A DNA stretch of 64,000 bases from Streptomyces sp. TRM70350. GTDB taxonomy: Bacteria; Actinomycetota; Actinomycetes; Streptomycetales; Streptomycetaceae. The stretch spans positions 124,001 through 188,000 of the forward strand of contig NZ_JAHUXH010000003.1 of NCBI RefSeq assembly GCF_019219825.1, read 5' to 3'. Shown here in pieces: positions 47,101 through 56,046 of the stretch. The notes under the pieces were generated by a model. It was not told the DNA's origin. It did no database searches and saw only the letters and a program-made list of their open reading frames with translations. Position numbers and translations under genes: made by a program. Position 1 is the first letter of the stretch. Every line of letters starts with the position of its first letter.

Positions 47101-47151
47101 ATGACCGGTCGGCAGCGATGCCGAAGATGTCGGGCGAACCGAGCGGGGTGA
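47101..47151 (+). CDS. Possible leaderless mini-ORF upstream of pup
   Basis: ATG 47101 lies 6 nt past the TAGGGT box and opens 16 codons, MTGRQRCRRCRANRAG, stopping at 47151. That stop is within the purine-rich ribosome-binding region of pup and 5 nt before its ATG. The peptide is Arg-rich with a C-x2-C pair. If transcription starts at about 47101, ribosomes would translate it first and could couple to pup or attenuate it. This is a prediction from spacing alone and could be chance. Confidence 0.3.
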   Translation: MTGRQRCRRCRANRAG

Positions 47152-47156
47152 GGGTT

Positions 47157-47375
47157 ATGGCGACCAAGGACACCGGCGGCGGACAGCAGAAGGCGACACG
47201 CTCCACGGAGGAGGTCGAGGAGCAGGCGGCGGAGACGCAGGCTGCGGAGGACCTCAAGGAGCGGCACGAGAAGCTGAGTGATGACGTCGACTCGGTTCTG
47301 GACGAGATTGACGATGTCCTCGAGGAGAATGCCGAGGATTTCGTGCGCTCCTTCGTTCAGAAGGGTGGCCAGTAG
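47157..47375 (+). CDS. pup: Prokaryotic ubiquitin-like protein Pup
   Basis: A 72-residue, mostly disordered tag conjugated to lysines of substrates. Typical features are a charged N-terminal half, the coiled-coil-forming segment LKERHEKLSDDVDSVLDEID that binds Arc/Mpa, then VLEENAEDFVRSFVQKGGQ. The C-terminal GGQ shows that Dop must deamidate it before PafA can use it. ATG 47157 has GGTGAGGG upstream. Next on the same strand come an HNH endonuclease gene and prcB. Confidence 0.98.
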   Translation: MATKDTGGGQQKATRSTEEVEEQAAETQAAEDLKERHEKLSDDVDSVLDEIDDVLEENAEDFVRSFVQKGGQ

Positions 47376-47412
47376 GCTACTTTCGCCTTCGATTTGAAGG
47401 TGGGCGGGGTGG

Positions 47413-47967
47413 ATGGTGGCCGATCGATCGAATGGGAAGCGCTGTGCGCGGTGCGGTGAGATCAAGCCGCGCGCAGCCTTCGCAGCGAAGCGGGCCAACC
47501 TTGATGGTGTGCAACACCGCTGCCGGGACTGTGCTGCTGAGTCTTCCGAAGCAGTCCCGGAGGGCTGCAAGCACTGTCAGGCGTGCGGAGAGATCAAGCC
47601 GCACTCTGAGTGGCACAGGAAGAAGTCGTCGCCGGACGGCTTGGCATCGCGCTGCCGATCGTGCCGCGCGGTCGACAACCGTGCAGGTCACCTGATGCGC
47701 AAGTACGGCCTCACGCCAGCGGAGTTCGATGCGCTGGTTGCACAGCAGCAAGGCGTCTGCTGTATATGCCTTGCCGCCCCGGCCGAGCATGTGGATCACT
47801 GCCATGAGACGGGTAGGGTCCGTGGCGTACTGTGCTTCAGCTGCAACGCTGCACTGGGGCAGTTCAAGGATCGGCCCGACGTCATAAGGCGGGCTGCTGC
47901 ATATGTGGAAGGAAACGCGTGGAAGCCAACACTCGTAGCACCGGGCGTCTGCCAGCTGCCTTCCTGA
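47413..47967 (+). CDS. HNH endonuclease VII-like protein inside the pup-prcB operon
   Basis: A 184-residue protein. Two similar N-terminal zinc-ribbon motifs, [13 protein letters not shown] with CRDC and [13 protein letters not shown] with CRSC, look like an internal duplication. The C-terminal recombination-endonuclease-VII domain has [20 protein letters not shown], the HNH core [19 protein letters not shown] and ALGQFKDRP. It would cleave branched DNA if active. Codon use is less GC-biased than its neighbours (for example AUA, GCA and UGU), hinting at acquisition. Its last 49 nt overlap prcB and contain the prcB ribosome-binding site. I recall a gene in this place in other Streptomyces, unverified here. 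Confidence 0.85.
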   Translation: MVADRSNGKRCARCGEIKPRAAFAAKRANLDGVQHRCRDCAAESSEAVPEGCKHCQACGEIKPHSEWHRKKSSPDGLASRCRSCRAVDNRAGHLMRKYGLTPAEFDALVAQQQGVCCICLAAPAEHVDHCHETGRVRGVLCFSCNAALGQFKDRPDVIRRAAAYVEGNAWKPTLVAPGVCQLPS

Positions 47968-48764
47968 CGCCTGGGTCCTCCTCGTTCATGGACTTCCTGT
48001 CCGAGCACCAGCCGGAGCTGCTGCCCGGCAACCGGCAACTGCCGCCCACCCAGGGCGTGATCGAGGCGCCGCACGGCACGACCATCGTGGCCGTGACGTT
48101 CCCCGGCGGCGTGGTGCTCGCCGGTGACCGGCGGGCCACCATGGGTAACGTCATCGCGCAGCGGGACATCGAGAAGGTGTTCCCGGCCGACGAGTACTCG
48201 GCCGTCGGCATCGCGGGCACCGCCGGTCTGGCCGTCGAGATGGTCAAGCTCTTCCAGCTGGAGCTGGAGCACTTCGAGAAGGTCGAGGGCACCCAGCTGT
48301 CCCTGGAGGGCAAGGCGAACCGCCTGTCGACGATGATCCGCTCCAACCTCGGCATGGCCATGCAGGGCCTGGCCGTGGTGCCTTTGTTTGCTGGATATGA
48401 CCTGGATCGCGGCAAGGGCCGCATCTTCTCCTACGACGTGACGGGCGGCCGCTCCGAGGAGCAGGGCTTCGCGGCCACGGGCTCCGGCTCGATCTTCGCG
48501 CGCGGCGCCATGAAGAAGCTCTTCCGTGAGGACCTGACCGAGGAGCAGGCCACGACGCTCGTGGTGCAGGCTCTGTACGACGCGGCAGACGACGACTCGG
48601 CGACCGGTGGTCCCGATGTCGCCCGCCGGATCTACCCGATCGTCACCGTGATCACCGAGGACGGCTTCCGTCGGCTCACCGAGGACGAGGCCTCCGAGAT
48701 CGCCCGCTCGGTGCTGGAGCGGCGGCTGGAGCAGCCCGACGGCCCCCGGGCCGCGCTGCTGTAG
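47919..48764 (+). CDS. prcB: 20S proteasome beta subunit
   Basis: A 281-residue precursor of the catalytic subunit. A 53-residue propeptide ends in GVIEAPHG, and Thr54 ([21 protein letters not shown]) becomes the N-terminal nucleophile, with Asp and Lys of the catalytic triad in GDRR and the [12 protein letters not shown] segment. Later come [13 protein letters not shown] and [15 protein letters not shown]. The start is GTG 47919, preceded by GGAAGGA that lies in the coding region of the endonuclease gene, giving a 49-nt overlap. prcA follows 59 nt downstream. Confidence 0.97.
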   Translation: MEANTRSTGRLPAAFLTPGSSSFMDFLSEHQPELLPGNRQLPPTQGVIEAPHGTTIVAVTFPGGVVLAGDRRATMGNVIAQRDIEKVFPADEYSAVGIAGTAGLAVEMVKLFQLELEHFEKVEGTQLSLEGKANRLSTMIRSNLGMAMQGLAVVPLFAGYDLDRGKGRIFSYDVTGGRSEEQGFAATGSGSIFARGAMKKLFREDLTEEQATTLVVQALYDAADDDSATGGPDVARRIYPIVTVITEDGFRRLTEDEASEIARSVLERRLEQPDGPRAALL

Positions 48765-48823
48765 CCGACGGCCGATTTGTTCGAGGTGATCCAGTGACTT
48801 CCACAGAAAGGGACGGATAACCG

Positions 48824-49573
48824 GTGTCGACGCCGTTCTATGTCTCACCCCAGCAGGCCATGGCCGACCGGGCGGAGTACGCCCGCAAGGGCATCGCCCG
48901 GGGCCGCAGCCTGGTCGTGCTGCAGTACGCCGACGGCATCGTGTTCGTCGGCGAGAACCCGTCCCGCGCGCTGCACAAGTTCAGCGAGATCTATGACCGC
49001 ATCGCGTTCGCGGCGGCCGGTAAGTACAACGAGTACGAGAATCTGCGCATCGGCGGCGTGCGCTACGCCGACCTGCGTGGTTACACCTACGACCGGGACG
49101 ACGTGACCGCGCGCGGTCTGGCCAACGTCTACGCGCAGACGCTGGGCACGATCTTCTCCAGCGCGGCCGAGAAGCCGTACGAGGTGGAGCTGGTCGTCGC
49201 CGAGGTCGGGGAGACGCCCGAGGGGGACCAGATCTACCGGCTGCCGCACGACGGGTCGATCGTGGACGAGCACGGTTCGGTCGCGGTCGGTGGCAACGCC
49301 GAGCAGATCAGCAGCTATCTGGACCAGCGCCACCAGGACGGCATGACCCTCGCCGAGGCGCTGAAGCTGGCCGTGCAGGCCCTGTCCCGTGACACCAACG
49401 GCACCCAGCGGGAGATCCCCGCCGAGCGGCTGGAGGTGGCGGTGCTGGACCGGACGCGTCCGCAGAAGCGCAAGTTCAGGCGGATCACCGGTCGGCAGCT
49501 GGCCCGGCTGCTGGAGGCGGGCGGCGCGTCGTCCGCCGCGGAGGCCGAGGACGAGTCCGCCGAGGACGAGTAG
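48824..49573 (+). CDS. prcA: 20S proteasome alpha subunit
   Basis: A 249-residue gate-forming subunit. The N-terminal gating segment [22 protein letters not shown] precedes the alpha-type fold ([46 protein letters not shown]). The acidic C-terminal tail AEDESAEDE is disordered. GTG 48824 follows AAAGGGA. It completes the PrcA/PrcB core particle and is followed by a terminator. Confidence 0.97.
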   Translation: MSTPFYVSPQQAMADRAEYARKGIARGRSLVVLQYADGIVFVGENPSRALHKFSEIYDRIAFAAAGKYNEYENLRIGGVRYADLRGYTYDRDDVTARGLANVYAQTLGTIFSSAAEKPYEVELVVAEVGETPEGDQIYRLPHDGSIVDEHGSVAVGGNAEQISSYLDQRHQDGMTLAEALKLAVQALSRDTNGTQREIPAERLEVAVLDRTRPQKRKFRRITGRQLARLLEAGGASSAAEAEDESAEDE

Positions 49574-49592
49574 CCCCAGCTCATTCCGCTTC

Positions 49593-49624
49593 GGATGCCC
49601 CGGTCGTCGACGGCCGGGGCATCC
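49593..49624. terminator. Terminator between prcA and the LacI gene
   Basis: An 11-bp stem (GGATGCCCCGG at 49593-49603, complement 49614-49624) with a 10-nt loop, between convergent genes. Confidence 0.8.
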
Positions 49625-49629
49625 GGCGT

Positions 49630-50640
49630 TCAGAGGGCCGGTGGCGGCGCCGTGGAGCCCCGAACGACCAGTTCGACCGGGATGTCCCCGCCGTCGGGCT
49701 CCCGGCCCTCCAGGACCGCCAGCAGGGCCCGCATCCCGCGTTCCCCGAACAGCTCGGCGTCCAGGCGTACGGTCGTCAGCTCGGGGTCGATGGCGGTGGC
49801 CAGGGCGAGGTCGTCGAGGCCGGTGACGGAGATGTCGTCGGGGATGCGCAGGCCGAGCCGCCGGACGGCCTTGTAGGCGCCGGCCGCCAGCTTGTCGTCG
49901 TCGCAGACGACGGCGGTGGCCCGATGGCGCCGGAGCGCGGCCTCGGCGGCGGTCAGGGCGCCCTCGATGGAGATGGGCGCGCGGGCCGTGTGCACGGTCG
50001 TGCCGGGGACGGCGTCCACGCGTGCGCCGAGTTCCCGGGCGCGTACCTCGAAGGTCCAGGAGGGCACGTCGGCCGCCAGGTGGAGAAAGCGGCGGTGGCC
50101 GAGGCCGAGCAGATGGTCGGCGACCTGGCGGACGCCGTCGGCGATGTCGAGGTTGACCGTGGCCGCGCCCAGGCTGCCCGCCGGGTCGCTGTCGAGCATC
50201 ACCAGGGGCAGCTGGTCGCCGCGGATGGCGGTGAGGGCGTCGGCGGCCATGGAGGAGGCGATGACGCCGTCGAGGGCGGCCTGGGCGGACGCGAAGGGGT
50301 CGCGGGCGGGGCCGATGCCCTCGGGGGAGGGGTAGAGGACGACGCCGAAGCCGTGTTCGGCGGCGACGCGGGCGGCTCCGGTGTAGACGCCCGCGAAGAA
50401 CTCCGTGGTGAGGGCGGGGACCACCAGCAGGACCGTGCGGGTGCGGCCGAGGCGGAGGTTGCGGGCGGCCAGGTTGGGCCGGTAGCCCAGGTCACGGGCG
50501 GCCTCGCGGACCCGCTGGGCGGTCGCTTCCGAGACGCGGCCGCGCCACTTCTCGCCCAGCACCAGCGAGACGGCGGCCTGTGAGACCCCGGCGGCCTCGG
50601 CGACGTCCCGGCTGGTGGGGCGGGTGCCGGCTCGTGCCAC
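49630..50640 (-). CDS. LacI-family transcriptional regulator
   Basis: A 336-residue repressor. The N-terminal HTH and hinge are PTSRDVAEAAGVSQAAVSLVLG with YRPNLAARNLR. The periplasmic-binding-like effector domain includes LLVVPALTTEFFAGVYTGA, VICDD-type VVCDDDKLAAGAYKAVRRLG and the C-terminal ISVTGLDDLALATAIDPELTTVR. The sugar or other effector is unknown. It diverges from an MFS transporter that is joined to pafA, so it may control that transcript. GTG 50640 follows AAGGAG. Confidence 0.92.
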   Translation of the reverse strand: MARAGTRPTSRDVAEAAGVSQAAVSLVLGEKWRGRVSEATAQRVREAARDLGYRPNLAARNLRLGRTRTVLLVVPALTTEFFAGVYTGAARVAAEHGFGVVLYPSPEGIGPARDPFASAQAALDGVIASSMAADALTAIRGDQLPLVMLDSDPAGSLGAATVNLDIADGVRQVADHLLGLGHRRFLHLAADVPSWTFEVRARELGARVDAVPGTTVHTARAPISIEGALTAAEAALRRHRATAVVCDDDKLAAGAYKAVRRLGLRIPDDISVTGLDDLALATAIDPELTTVRLDAELFGERGMRALLAVLEGREPDGGDIPVELVVRGSTAPPPAL

Positions 50641-50753
50641 TCGGCATGCTCCTTCGTCGGCGTGGGGTCCGGGCTCCGCCTGGACGGTGAACAGCGCACA
50701 TGGTACGTATGGCAGTGGACGTTATACGTAAAACTTCAGCGGAGGGGGCGGAC
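50641..50753. promoter_or_regulatory. LacI-MFS intergenic operator
   Basis: Inverted repeat TACGTAT (50704-50710) and ATACGTA (50724-50730), spacer 13 bp, in an A+T-richer divergent region. It is the obvious candidate site for the LacI-family protein, although spaced half-sites are less typical of LacI operators. Confidence 0.5.
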
Positions 50754-52013
50754 ATGGCCGCGGGATACGGGGAGATCCTCAGGGCGAAACACGCCGCGAG
50801 GCTGCTGGTCGGCACGCTCGTGGGGCGGCTGCCCAACGCCACCGCCGCGATCGCCATCGTGCTGTTCGTCCGCGCCGAGGGCGGCTCGTACAGCCTGGCC
50901 GGGGCTCTGGCGGCCGTCTACGGAGTCGCCAACGCGACCGGTCAGCCCCTGCTCGGGCGGCTGGTCGACCTGTACGGGCAGCCGCGGATCCAGTTGCCGG
51001 CGGCGCTGCTGTCGGCGCTCGCCATGGCCGTCTTCGCCTTCAGCGGCACCGAGGCGCTGCCGCTGTCCTACGTCGCCGTCGGCGCCGCCGGGCTGTTCAC
51101 ACCGCCGCTGGAGGGCGGGCTGCGCGCGCTGTGGCCGTCGGTGCTGCGCCGGGAGGACCAGGTGCACACGGCGTACGCCATGGACGCGGTGGCGCAGGAA
51201 GTGATGTTCACGGTGGGGCCGCTGCTGGTGACGCTGTGCGTGTCGCTGTGGTCGGCGCAGGCCGCGCTGCTGGTGCTGAACGTCGTCGGTGTCCTCGGCG
51301 CGCTCTGCGTGGTGCTGTCGCCGCCCTCGCGCGCGTGGCGGTCGGCGCCGCGCGAGGCGCACTGGCTGGGCGCGCTGCGCTCGCCGGGGCTGCTCGCCCT
51401 GCTGGGCGCGTTCCTGTTCGTGGGCGTGGCGCTCGGCTCCATCACGGTGGCCGCCGTGTCGTACGCGGACGACCGCGGCGGTGACGCGGTGTACGGCTGG
51501 CTGATGGCGGCCGTGGGGCTCGGCGCGCTGGTCGGCGGTGTCGGCTACGGGGCGCGGCAGTGGGCCGGTGCCCCCGAGCGGCGACTGCGGGTGCTGGTCG
51601 GGCTTCTGGCGGTGTGTTATCTGCCGCTGCTGCTGATGCCGGGTCCGGTCGCGATGACGGCGCTGGCCGCGCTGGCCGGGGTCTTCCTGGCGCCCGCCAT
51701 CGCGTGCGCGTTCGTCATCGTCGACCGGCACGCTCCGCGAGGGACCGTCACGGAGGCGTTCTCCTGGCTTGTGACGACGTTCACAGTGGGCGCGTCCGTC
51801 GGTACGGGGCTGGCGGGGCCGGTCGTCGAGTGGGGCGGTGCGCTGTGGGGCTTCGCCGTGCCCGGTGCGGCGGGGGCCGTGTCGTTGCTGGTTCTGCTGG
51901 CCACGGGGCGGGTACTCGCAGCTCCCGCCAGGACAGCGGTCGTTGCGGCTTCATCGGAAAATGATCCAAATCGTGCTGCCGAACCCCGTTTCAGTTCAGG
52001 GGATCGGGCGTAA
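50754..52013 (+). CDS. MFS transporter
   Basis: About 419 residues and 12 predicted membrane helices. It has LLVGTLVGRLPNATAAIAIVLF in helix 1, ATGQPLLGRLVDLYGQPR with the inter-helix 2-3 basic motif, and a central loop around LSPPSRAWRSAPREAH. It ends in a short hydrophilic tail. Drug or metabolite efflux is likely; the substrate is unknown. ATG 50754 follows GGAGGGGGCGG; upstream in-frame ATGs at 50700 and 50709 would place the operator in the gene. Only 9 nt separate it from pafA. Confidence 0.85.
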   Translation: MAAGYGEILRAKHAARLLVGTLVGRLPNATAAIAIVLFVRAEGGSYSLAGALAAVYGVANATGQPLLGRLVDLYGQPRIQLPAALLSALAMAVFAFSGTEALPLSYVAVGAAGLFTPPLEGGLRALWPSVLRREDQVHTAYAMDAVAQEVMFTVGPLLVTLCVSLWSAQAALLVLNVVGVLGALCVVLSPPSRAWRSAPREAHWLGALRSPGLLALLGAFLFVGVALGSITVAAVSYADDRGGDAVYGWLMAAVGLGALVGGVGYGARQWAGAPERRLRVLVGLLAVCYLPLLLMPGPVAMTALAALAGVFLAPAIACAFVIVDRHAPRGTVTEAFSWLVTTFTVGASVGTGLAGPVVEWGGALWGFAVPGAAGAVSLLVLLATGRVLAAPARTAVVAASSENDPNRAAEPRFSSGDRA

Positions 52014-52022
52014 TGTTCAGTC

Positions 52023-53384
52023 ATGGACCGCCGCATTTTCGGGCTGGAGAACGAGTACGGCGTCACGTGCACGTTCAGGGGACAGCGCCGTCTGTCGCCT
52101 GACGAGGTGGCGCGGTACCTCTTCCGCCGTGTCGTGTCATGGGGCCGCAGCAGCAATGTCTTTCTGCGGAACGGCGCCCGCCTGTATCTCGATGTGGGCT
52201 CCCACCCGGAATACGCGACACCCGAATGTGACAACGTGATCGAGCTGGTCACCCACGACAAGGCCGGAGAGCGCATTCTCGAAGGCCTCCTGGTGGACGC
52301 GGAACGACGCCTGCACGAGGAGGGAATCGCGGGCGACGTCTACCTCTTCAAGAACAACACCGACTCCGCCGGCAACTCCTACGGCTGCCACGAGAACTAT
52401 CTGGTGGCCCGGCACGGGGAGTTCTCCCGGCTCGCGGACATCCTGATTCCGTTCCTCGTCACCCGGCAGCTGCTGTGCGGCGCCGGCAAGGTGCTGCAGA
52501 CCCCGCGCGGCGCCGTGTACTGCGTCAGCCAGCGCGCCGAGCACATCTGGGAGGGCGTCTCCTCGGCGACGACCCGCTCCCGGCCGATCATCAACACGCG
52601 CGACGAACCGCACGCCGACGCCGAGCGCTACCGCCGCCTGCATGTCATCGTGGGCGACTCGAACATGTCCGAGACGACCATGCTGCTCAAGGTCGGCGCC
52701 ACCGACCTGGTGCTGCGCATGATCGAGGCGGGCACGGTGATGCGCGACCTCACTCTGGAGAACCCGATCCGGGCGATCCGCGAGGTCAGCCACGACATAA
52801 CGGGCCGGCGCAAGGTGCGCCTGGCCAGTGGCCGGGAGGCCTCCGCGCTGGAGGTGCAGCGCGAGTACTACGAGAAGGCCGTCGACTTCTGCGAGCGGCG
52901 CGGTATCCGCACCGGCATCGTCGAGCAGGTGCTGGAGCTGTGGGGTCGTACGCTGGAGGCGATCGAGGCCGAGGACCTGGACCGGATCGACACCGAGATC
53001 GACTGGGTCATGAAGTACAAGCTCCTGGAGCGGTACCGGGCCAAGCACAACATGACCATGTCGCACCCGCGGGTCGCGCAGATAGACCTCGCCTACCACG
53101 ACATCCACCGCCGTCGTGGCCTGTACTACCTGCTGGAGAAGAAGGGGCAGGCCGCTCGGATCTGCAACGACTTGAAGATCTTCGAGGGCAAGTCGGTTCC
53201 GCCGCAGACCACTCGGGCCCGGCTGCGTGGCGACTTCATCCGGCGGGCGCAGGAACAGCGCCGGGACTTCACCGTCGACTGGGTCCACCTCAAGCTCAAT
53301 GACCAGGCCCAGCGCACGGTGTTGTGCAAGGACCCGTTCCGTTCGGTGGACGACCGGGTGGAGAAGCTGATCGCCGGTATGTGA
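52023..53384 (+). CDS. pafA: Pup-protein ligase
   Basis: A 453-residue ligase that phosphorylates Pup Glu and joins it to substrate lysines. The glutamine-synthetase-like fold shows [16 protein letters not shown] with metal-binding Glu, [45 protein letters not shown] and [21 protein letters not shown]. It lacks the Dop-type insertion. ATG 52023 lacks a clear ribosome-binding site, but TAATGT (52011-52016), overlapping the MFS stop codon, is placed 6 nt before it. It may therefore have its own leaderless promoter as well as readthrough from the MFS gene. Confidence 0.97.
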   Translation: MDRRIFGLENEYGVTCTFRGQRRLSPDEVARYLFRRVVSWGRSSNVFLRNGARLYLDVGSHPEYATPECDNVIELVTHDKAGERILEGLLVDAERRLHEEGIAGDVYLFKNNTDSAGNSYGCHENYLVARHGEFSRLADILIPFLVTRQLLCGAGKVLQTPRGAVYCVSQRAEHIWEGVSSATTRSRPIINTRDEPHADAERYRRLHVIVGDSNMSETTMLLKVGATDLVLRMIEAGTVMRDLTLENPIRAIREVSHDITGRRKVRLASGREASALEVQREYYEKAVDFCERRGIRTGIVEQVLELWGRTLEAIEAEDLDRIDTEIDWVMKYKLLERYRAKHNMTMSHPRVAQIDLAYHDIHRRRGLYYLLEKKGQAARICNDLKIFEGKSVPPQTTRARLRGDFIRRAQEQRRDFTVDWVHLKLNDQAQRTVLCKDPFRSVDDRVEKLIAGM

Positions 53385-53418
53385 GCCATGCGTTTGCGGT
53401 GAAAGCGGAACGCAACAC

Positions 53419-53451
53419 GGGCGCCGTTCGTTTCCAGTGCGGCGCCCTTCT
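53419..53451 (+). terminator. Terminator after pafA
   Basis: An 8-bp stem GGGCGCCG (53419-53426) with CGGCGCCC (53440-53447), followed by TTCT. Confidence 0.6.
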
Positions 53452-53511
53452 CACGCCGTAGAGTTGCGCGCACGCCATCAAGCAAGATCGACCGATTACG
53501 AGGCCCCCACC

Positions 53512-54513
53512 GTGCGCCGACGCTCACTTCTCATCGCCGTTCCCGCTGGACTGGTCACGCTCGCCGCATGCGGCGACGAAGGGTCCGACTCCGGCAAGGC
53601 CAGCGACACCGCGTCGCCCTCGGACCCGGCGACCTCCGCCGCGCCGTCGCCGAAGATCGTCGACGGTCCGCTGCCGGCGGTCACCGCGGGCAGCGAGTTC
53701 GGCGAGAAGCCCACGGTGGCCAAGGGCAGCGGCGAGCCGTCGAAGGACCTCGCGGTGAAGACGCTGATCGCGGGCGGCGGCCGTACGGTCGCGGAGAACG
53801 ACTACATCGTGGCCCACTACCTGGGCCAGATCTGGGACACCGCGAAGGTCTTCGACAACTCCTACGACCGCAAGACCCCACTGCTCATCCAGCTCGCCCA
53901 GGGCGGCATCATCGACGGCTGGCGCTACGGCCTGACCGGCAAGAAGACCGGCAGCCGTGTCGCGATGGCCGTGCCGCCCACCTGGGGGTACGGCGAGCAG
54001 GGCAACGCCCAGGCGGGCATCAAGGGCACCGACACGCTCGTCTTCGTCGTCGACATCGAGGACACGTACAACGCCCGCAGCTCCGCCAAGGGCACCGACG
54101 TCGCGCAGGACAACGTGGACCTGCCCAAGGTCGGCACCAACACCGACGGCAAGGCGCCCTCCATCGAGATCCCCAAGACCGACGCGCCGACCGAGCTGGT
54201 GGCGAACTACGTCATCGAGGGCGACGGCGAGGAGGTCGGCGCCGACAGCACCGTGCTCGTGCAGTACAAGGGCGTGCTCTGGGACACCGGCAAGGAGTTC
54301 GACTCGTCGTACAGCCGCAAGGCGCTCACGTCGTTCTCCCTCCAGCAGGTCGTCAAGGGCTGGGCGCAGGGCCTGACCGGCAAGAAGGTCGGCAGCCGCG
54401 TGCTGGTCGTCATCCCGCCGGAGCTGGGGTACGGGGACAACCCGCCGCAGGGCAGCGGCATCGAGAAGGACTCCACGCTGGTCTTCTCGGTCGACATCCT
54501 GGCGAAGATGTGA
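53512..54513 (+). CDS. Lipoprotein with two FKBP-type prolyl isomerase domains
   Basis: A 333-residue exported isomerase. The lipoprotein signal RRRSLLIAVPAGLVTLAACG has lipobox LAAC (Cys about 20), followed by a Ser/Pro-rich linker. Two FKBP domains are at about 95-185 (IVAHYLGQIWDTAKVFDNSY, GWRYGLTGKKTGSRVAMAVPP) and 235-333 (VLVQYKGVLWDTGKEFDSSY, GWAQGLTGKKVGSRVLVVIPP). Several aromatic pocket residues are kept in both. It probably folds proteins at the cell surface. GTG 53512 has no clear ribosome-binding site. Confidence 0.9.
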   Translation: MRRRSLLIAVPAGLVTLAACGDEGSDSGKASDTASPSDPATSAAPSPKIVDGPLPAVTAGSEFGEKPTVAKGSGEPSKDLAVKTLIAGGGRTVAENDYIVAHYLGQIWDTAKVFDNSYDRKTPLLIQLAQGGIIDGWRYGLTGKKTGSRVAMAVPPTWGYGEQGNAQAGIKGTDTLVFVVDIEDTYNARSSAKGTDVAQDNVDLPKVGTNTDGKAPSIEIPKTDAPTELVANYVIEGDGEEVGADSTVLVQYKGVLWDTGKEFDSSYSRKALTSFSLQQVVKGWAQGLTGKKVGSRVLVVIPPELGYGDNPPQGSGIEKDSTLVFSVDILAKM

Positions 54514-54573
54514 TCGTTCGGGATGTAAGACTGTGTGTGTTCGCCTATCCACAGACATGCAGGAGCTGAAGAC

Positions 54574-54945
54574 GTGAGCATCGACAAGCCCGAGATCGAC
54601 TTCCCGGGCGGCGAGCCCCCGGCGGACCTGGAGATCAAGGACATCTGGGAAGGCGACGGCCCCGTGGCGCAGGCGGGCCAGACGGTCACCGTGCACTACG
54701 TCGGTGTCGCCTTCAGCACGGGCGAGGAGTTCGACGCCAGCTGGAACCGCGGCACGCCGTTCCGCTTCCCGCTCGGCGCGGGCCGCGTCATCAAGGGCTG
54801 GGACCAGGGCGTGCAGGGCATGAAGGTCGGCGGCCGCCGCCAGCTGACCATCCCCGCCCACCTCGCCTACGGCAACCAGAGCCCGACTCCGGCGATCAAG
54901 CCCGGCGAGACGCTGATCTTCGTGGTCGACCTGCTCGGCGTCTGA
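54574..54945 (+). CDS. Cytosolic FKBP-type prolyl isomerase
   Basis: A 123-residue single-domain FKBP: VTVHYVGVAFSTGEEFDASW, PFRFPLGAGRVIKGWDQGVQGMKVGGRRQLTIP, LAYGN and ETLIFVVDLLGV. The Tyr, Phe, Asp and Trp residues that line the FK506/proline pocket are present. It has no signal peptide, in contrast to the neighbouring lipoprotein, so the pair serves both sides of the membrane. GTG 54574 follows AGGAG. It is followed by a terminator. Confidence 0.94.
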   Translation: MSIDKPEIDFPGGEPPADLEIKDIWEGDGPVAQAGQTVTVHYVGVAFSTGEEFDASWNRGTPFRFPLGAGRVIKGWDQGVQGMKVGGRRQLTIPAHLAYGNQSPTPAIKPGETLIFVVDLLGV

Positions 54946-54972
54946 GCAGGACCGACCGGAGCCGATCATCCG

Positions 54973-55000
54973 GGGCCCATGCCTGTTCGGGCATGGGCCC
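54973..55000 (+). terminator. Terminator after the small FKBP gene
   Basis: An 11-bp stem GGGCCCATGCC (54973-54983) with complement 54990-55000, then TCCGCTTTT. Confidence 0.85.
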
Positions 55001-55074
55001 TCCGCTTTTGCCAGGGCCCCGCGGAGCGGTACGGTCATCGGTCGGAAGCACCATAGGGAAGGCGAAGGGCGTCG

Positions 55075-56028
55075 ATGGCCATTGCCAAGGCCGAGCGGCT
55101 GATGAACCTGGCGCTGTGTCTGCTGGGAACGCGGCGGCCGCTCAGCAAGCGCGAGCTTCGAGAGTCCATCGAGGCCTATCTCGAAGCGGGCAGCGACGAC
55201 TCCTTCAACCGGATGTTCGAGCGGGACAAGGACGACCTGCGCGAGCTGGGCCTGGTCATCGAGACCGTCGAGAACCTCGACGGCGAGGTCGGCTACCTCG
55301 CCCGCCGCGACAGCAACCGCCTGCCGCCCATCACCCTCGACGCCGAGGAGGCCGCGGCCCTGGGCCTGGCCGCCAAGGTCTGGCAGCAGGCCCGGCTGGC
55401 GGGCGCGGCCAGCGGCGCCCTGCAGAAGCTGCGTGCCGCCGGGCTTCCCGAGGATGTCGACCCCTACGAGGCGCACGGCGCCCTGGAGCCGCGCATCCCC
55501 GTGCACGAGGCCGCCTTCGAGCCGCTGATGCTGGCCTGCCGCGACCGCCGCCCCGTCGTCTTCGAGTACCGCAAGGCCACGGCCGCCCACCCCGAGACCC
55601 GGCAGGTGGAGCCGTGGGCGCTGGAGTGCTGGCGCGGCCACTGGTACCTCGCGGGCTGGGACCGCGACCGCGGGGCCGAGCGGGTCTTCCGGCTGTCCCG
55701 GATCACCGGCAGGGTGCGCACCCGCAGCGGCCGGTACACCGCGCCCGTCCCCGACGTCGTCACCGTGCGGGAGACCGTCGCCGGGTGGGCCGGCGAGACC
55801 GCCGACCGCAGCGCGCGGATCCGGCTGCGCTCCGGCGCCGGGTACCCCCTGCGGGCGAAGGCCACGGCGGTCCGGGAACTCGGCGACGGCTGGGACGAGT
55901 TGGAGATTCCGTACGGCCACGGGCTGGACGCCTGGCTGGTGGAGTTCGGGCCGGACGTGGTGGTCCTGGAGCCCGCCGAGCTGCGGGCCGATGTGGTGGA
56001 CCGGCTGCGTGCCGTGGCCAAGGGCTGA
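55075..56028 (+). CDS. pafB: WYL-domain regulator PafB
   Basis: A 317-residue protein. An N-terminal winged helix (about 1-75: ERLMNLALCLLGTRRPLSKRELRESIEAY) is followed by a WYL domain around VFEYRKAT and EPWALECWRGHWYLAGWDRDRGAERVFRLSRI. A C-terminal WCX extension completes it. In mycobacteria PafB and PafC together activate a RecA-independent DNA-damage regulon and are not needed for pupylation itself. ATG 55075 is used. pafC follows 18 nt later. Confidence 0.94.
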   Translation: MAIAKAERLMNLALCLLGTRRPLSKRELRESIEAYLEAGSDDSFNRMFERDKDDLRELGLVIETVENLDGEVGYLARRDSNRLPPITLDAEEAAALGLAAKVWQQARLAGAASGALQKLRAAGLPEDVDPYEAHGALEPRIPVHEAAFEPLMLACRDRRPVVFEYRKATAAHPETRQVEPWALECWRGHWYLAGWDRDRGAERVFRLSRITGRVRTRSGRYTAPVPDVVTVRETVAGWAGETADRSARIRLRSGAGYPLRAKATAVRELGDGWDELEIPYGHGLDAWLVEFGPDVVVLEPAELRADVVDRLRAVAKG

Positions 56029-56046
56029 GGGGGAGCGGAAGAGACA

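Noticed and set aside
47832..47918. N-terminal extension of PrcB from an upstream frame start
   Set aside because: PrcB propeptides in this genus begin with (V/M)EANTRSTGR, and a good ribosome-binding site precedes GTG 47919. The extension is antifunctional with the overlapping nuclease frame.
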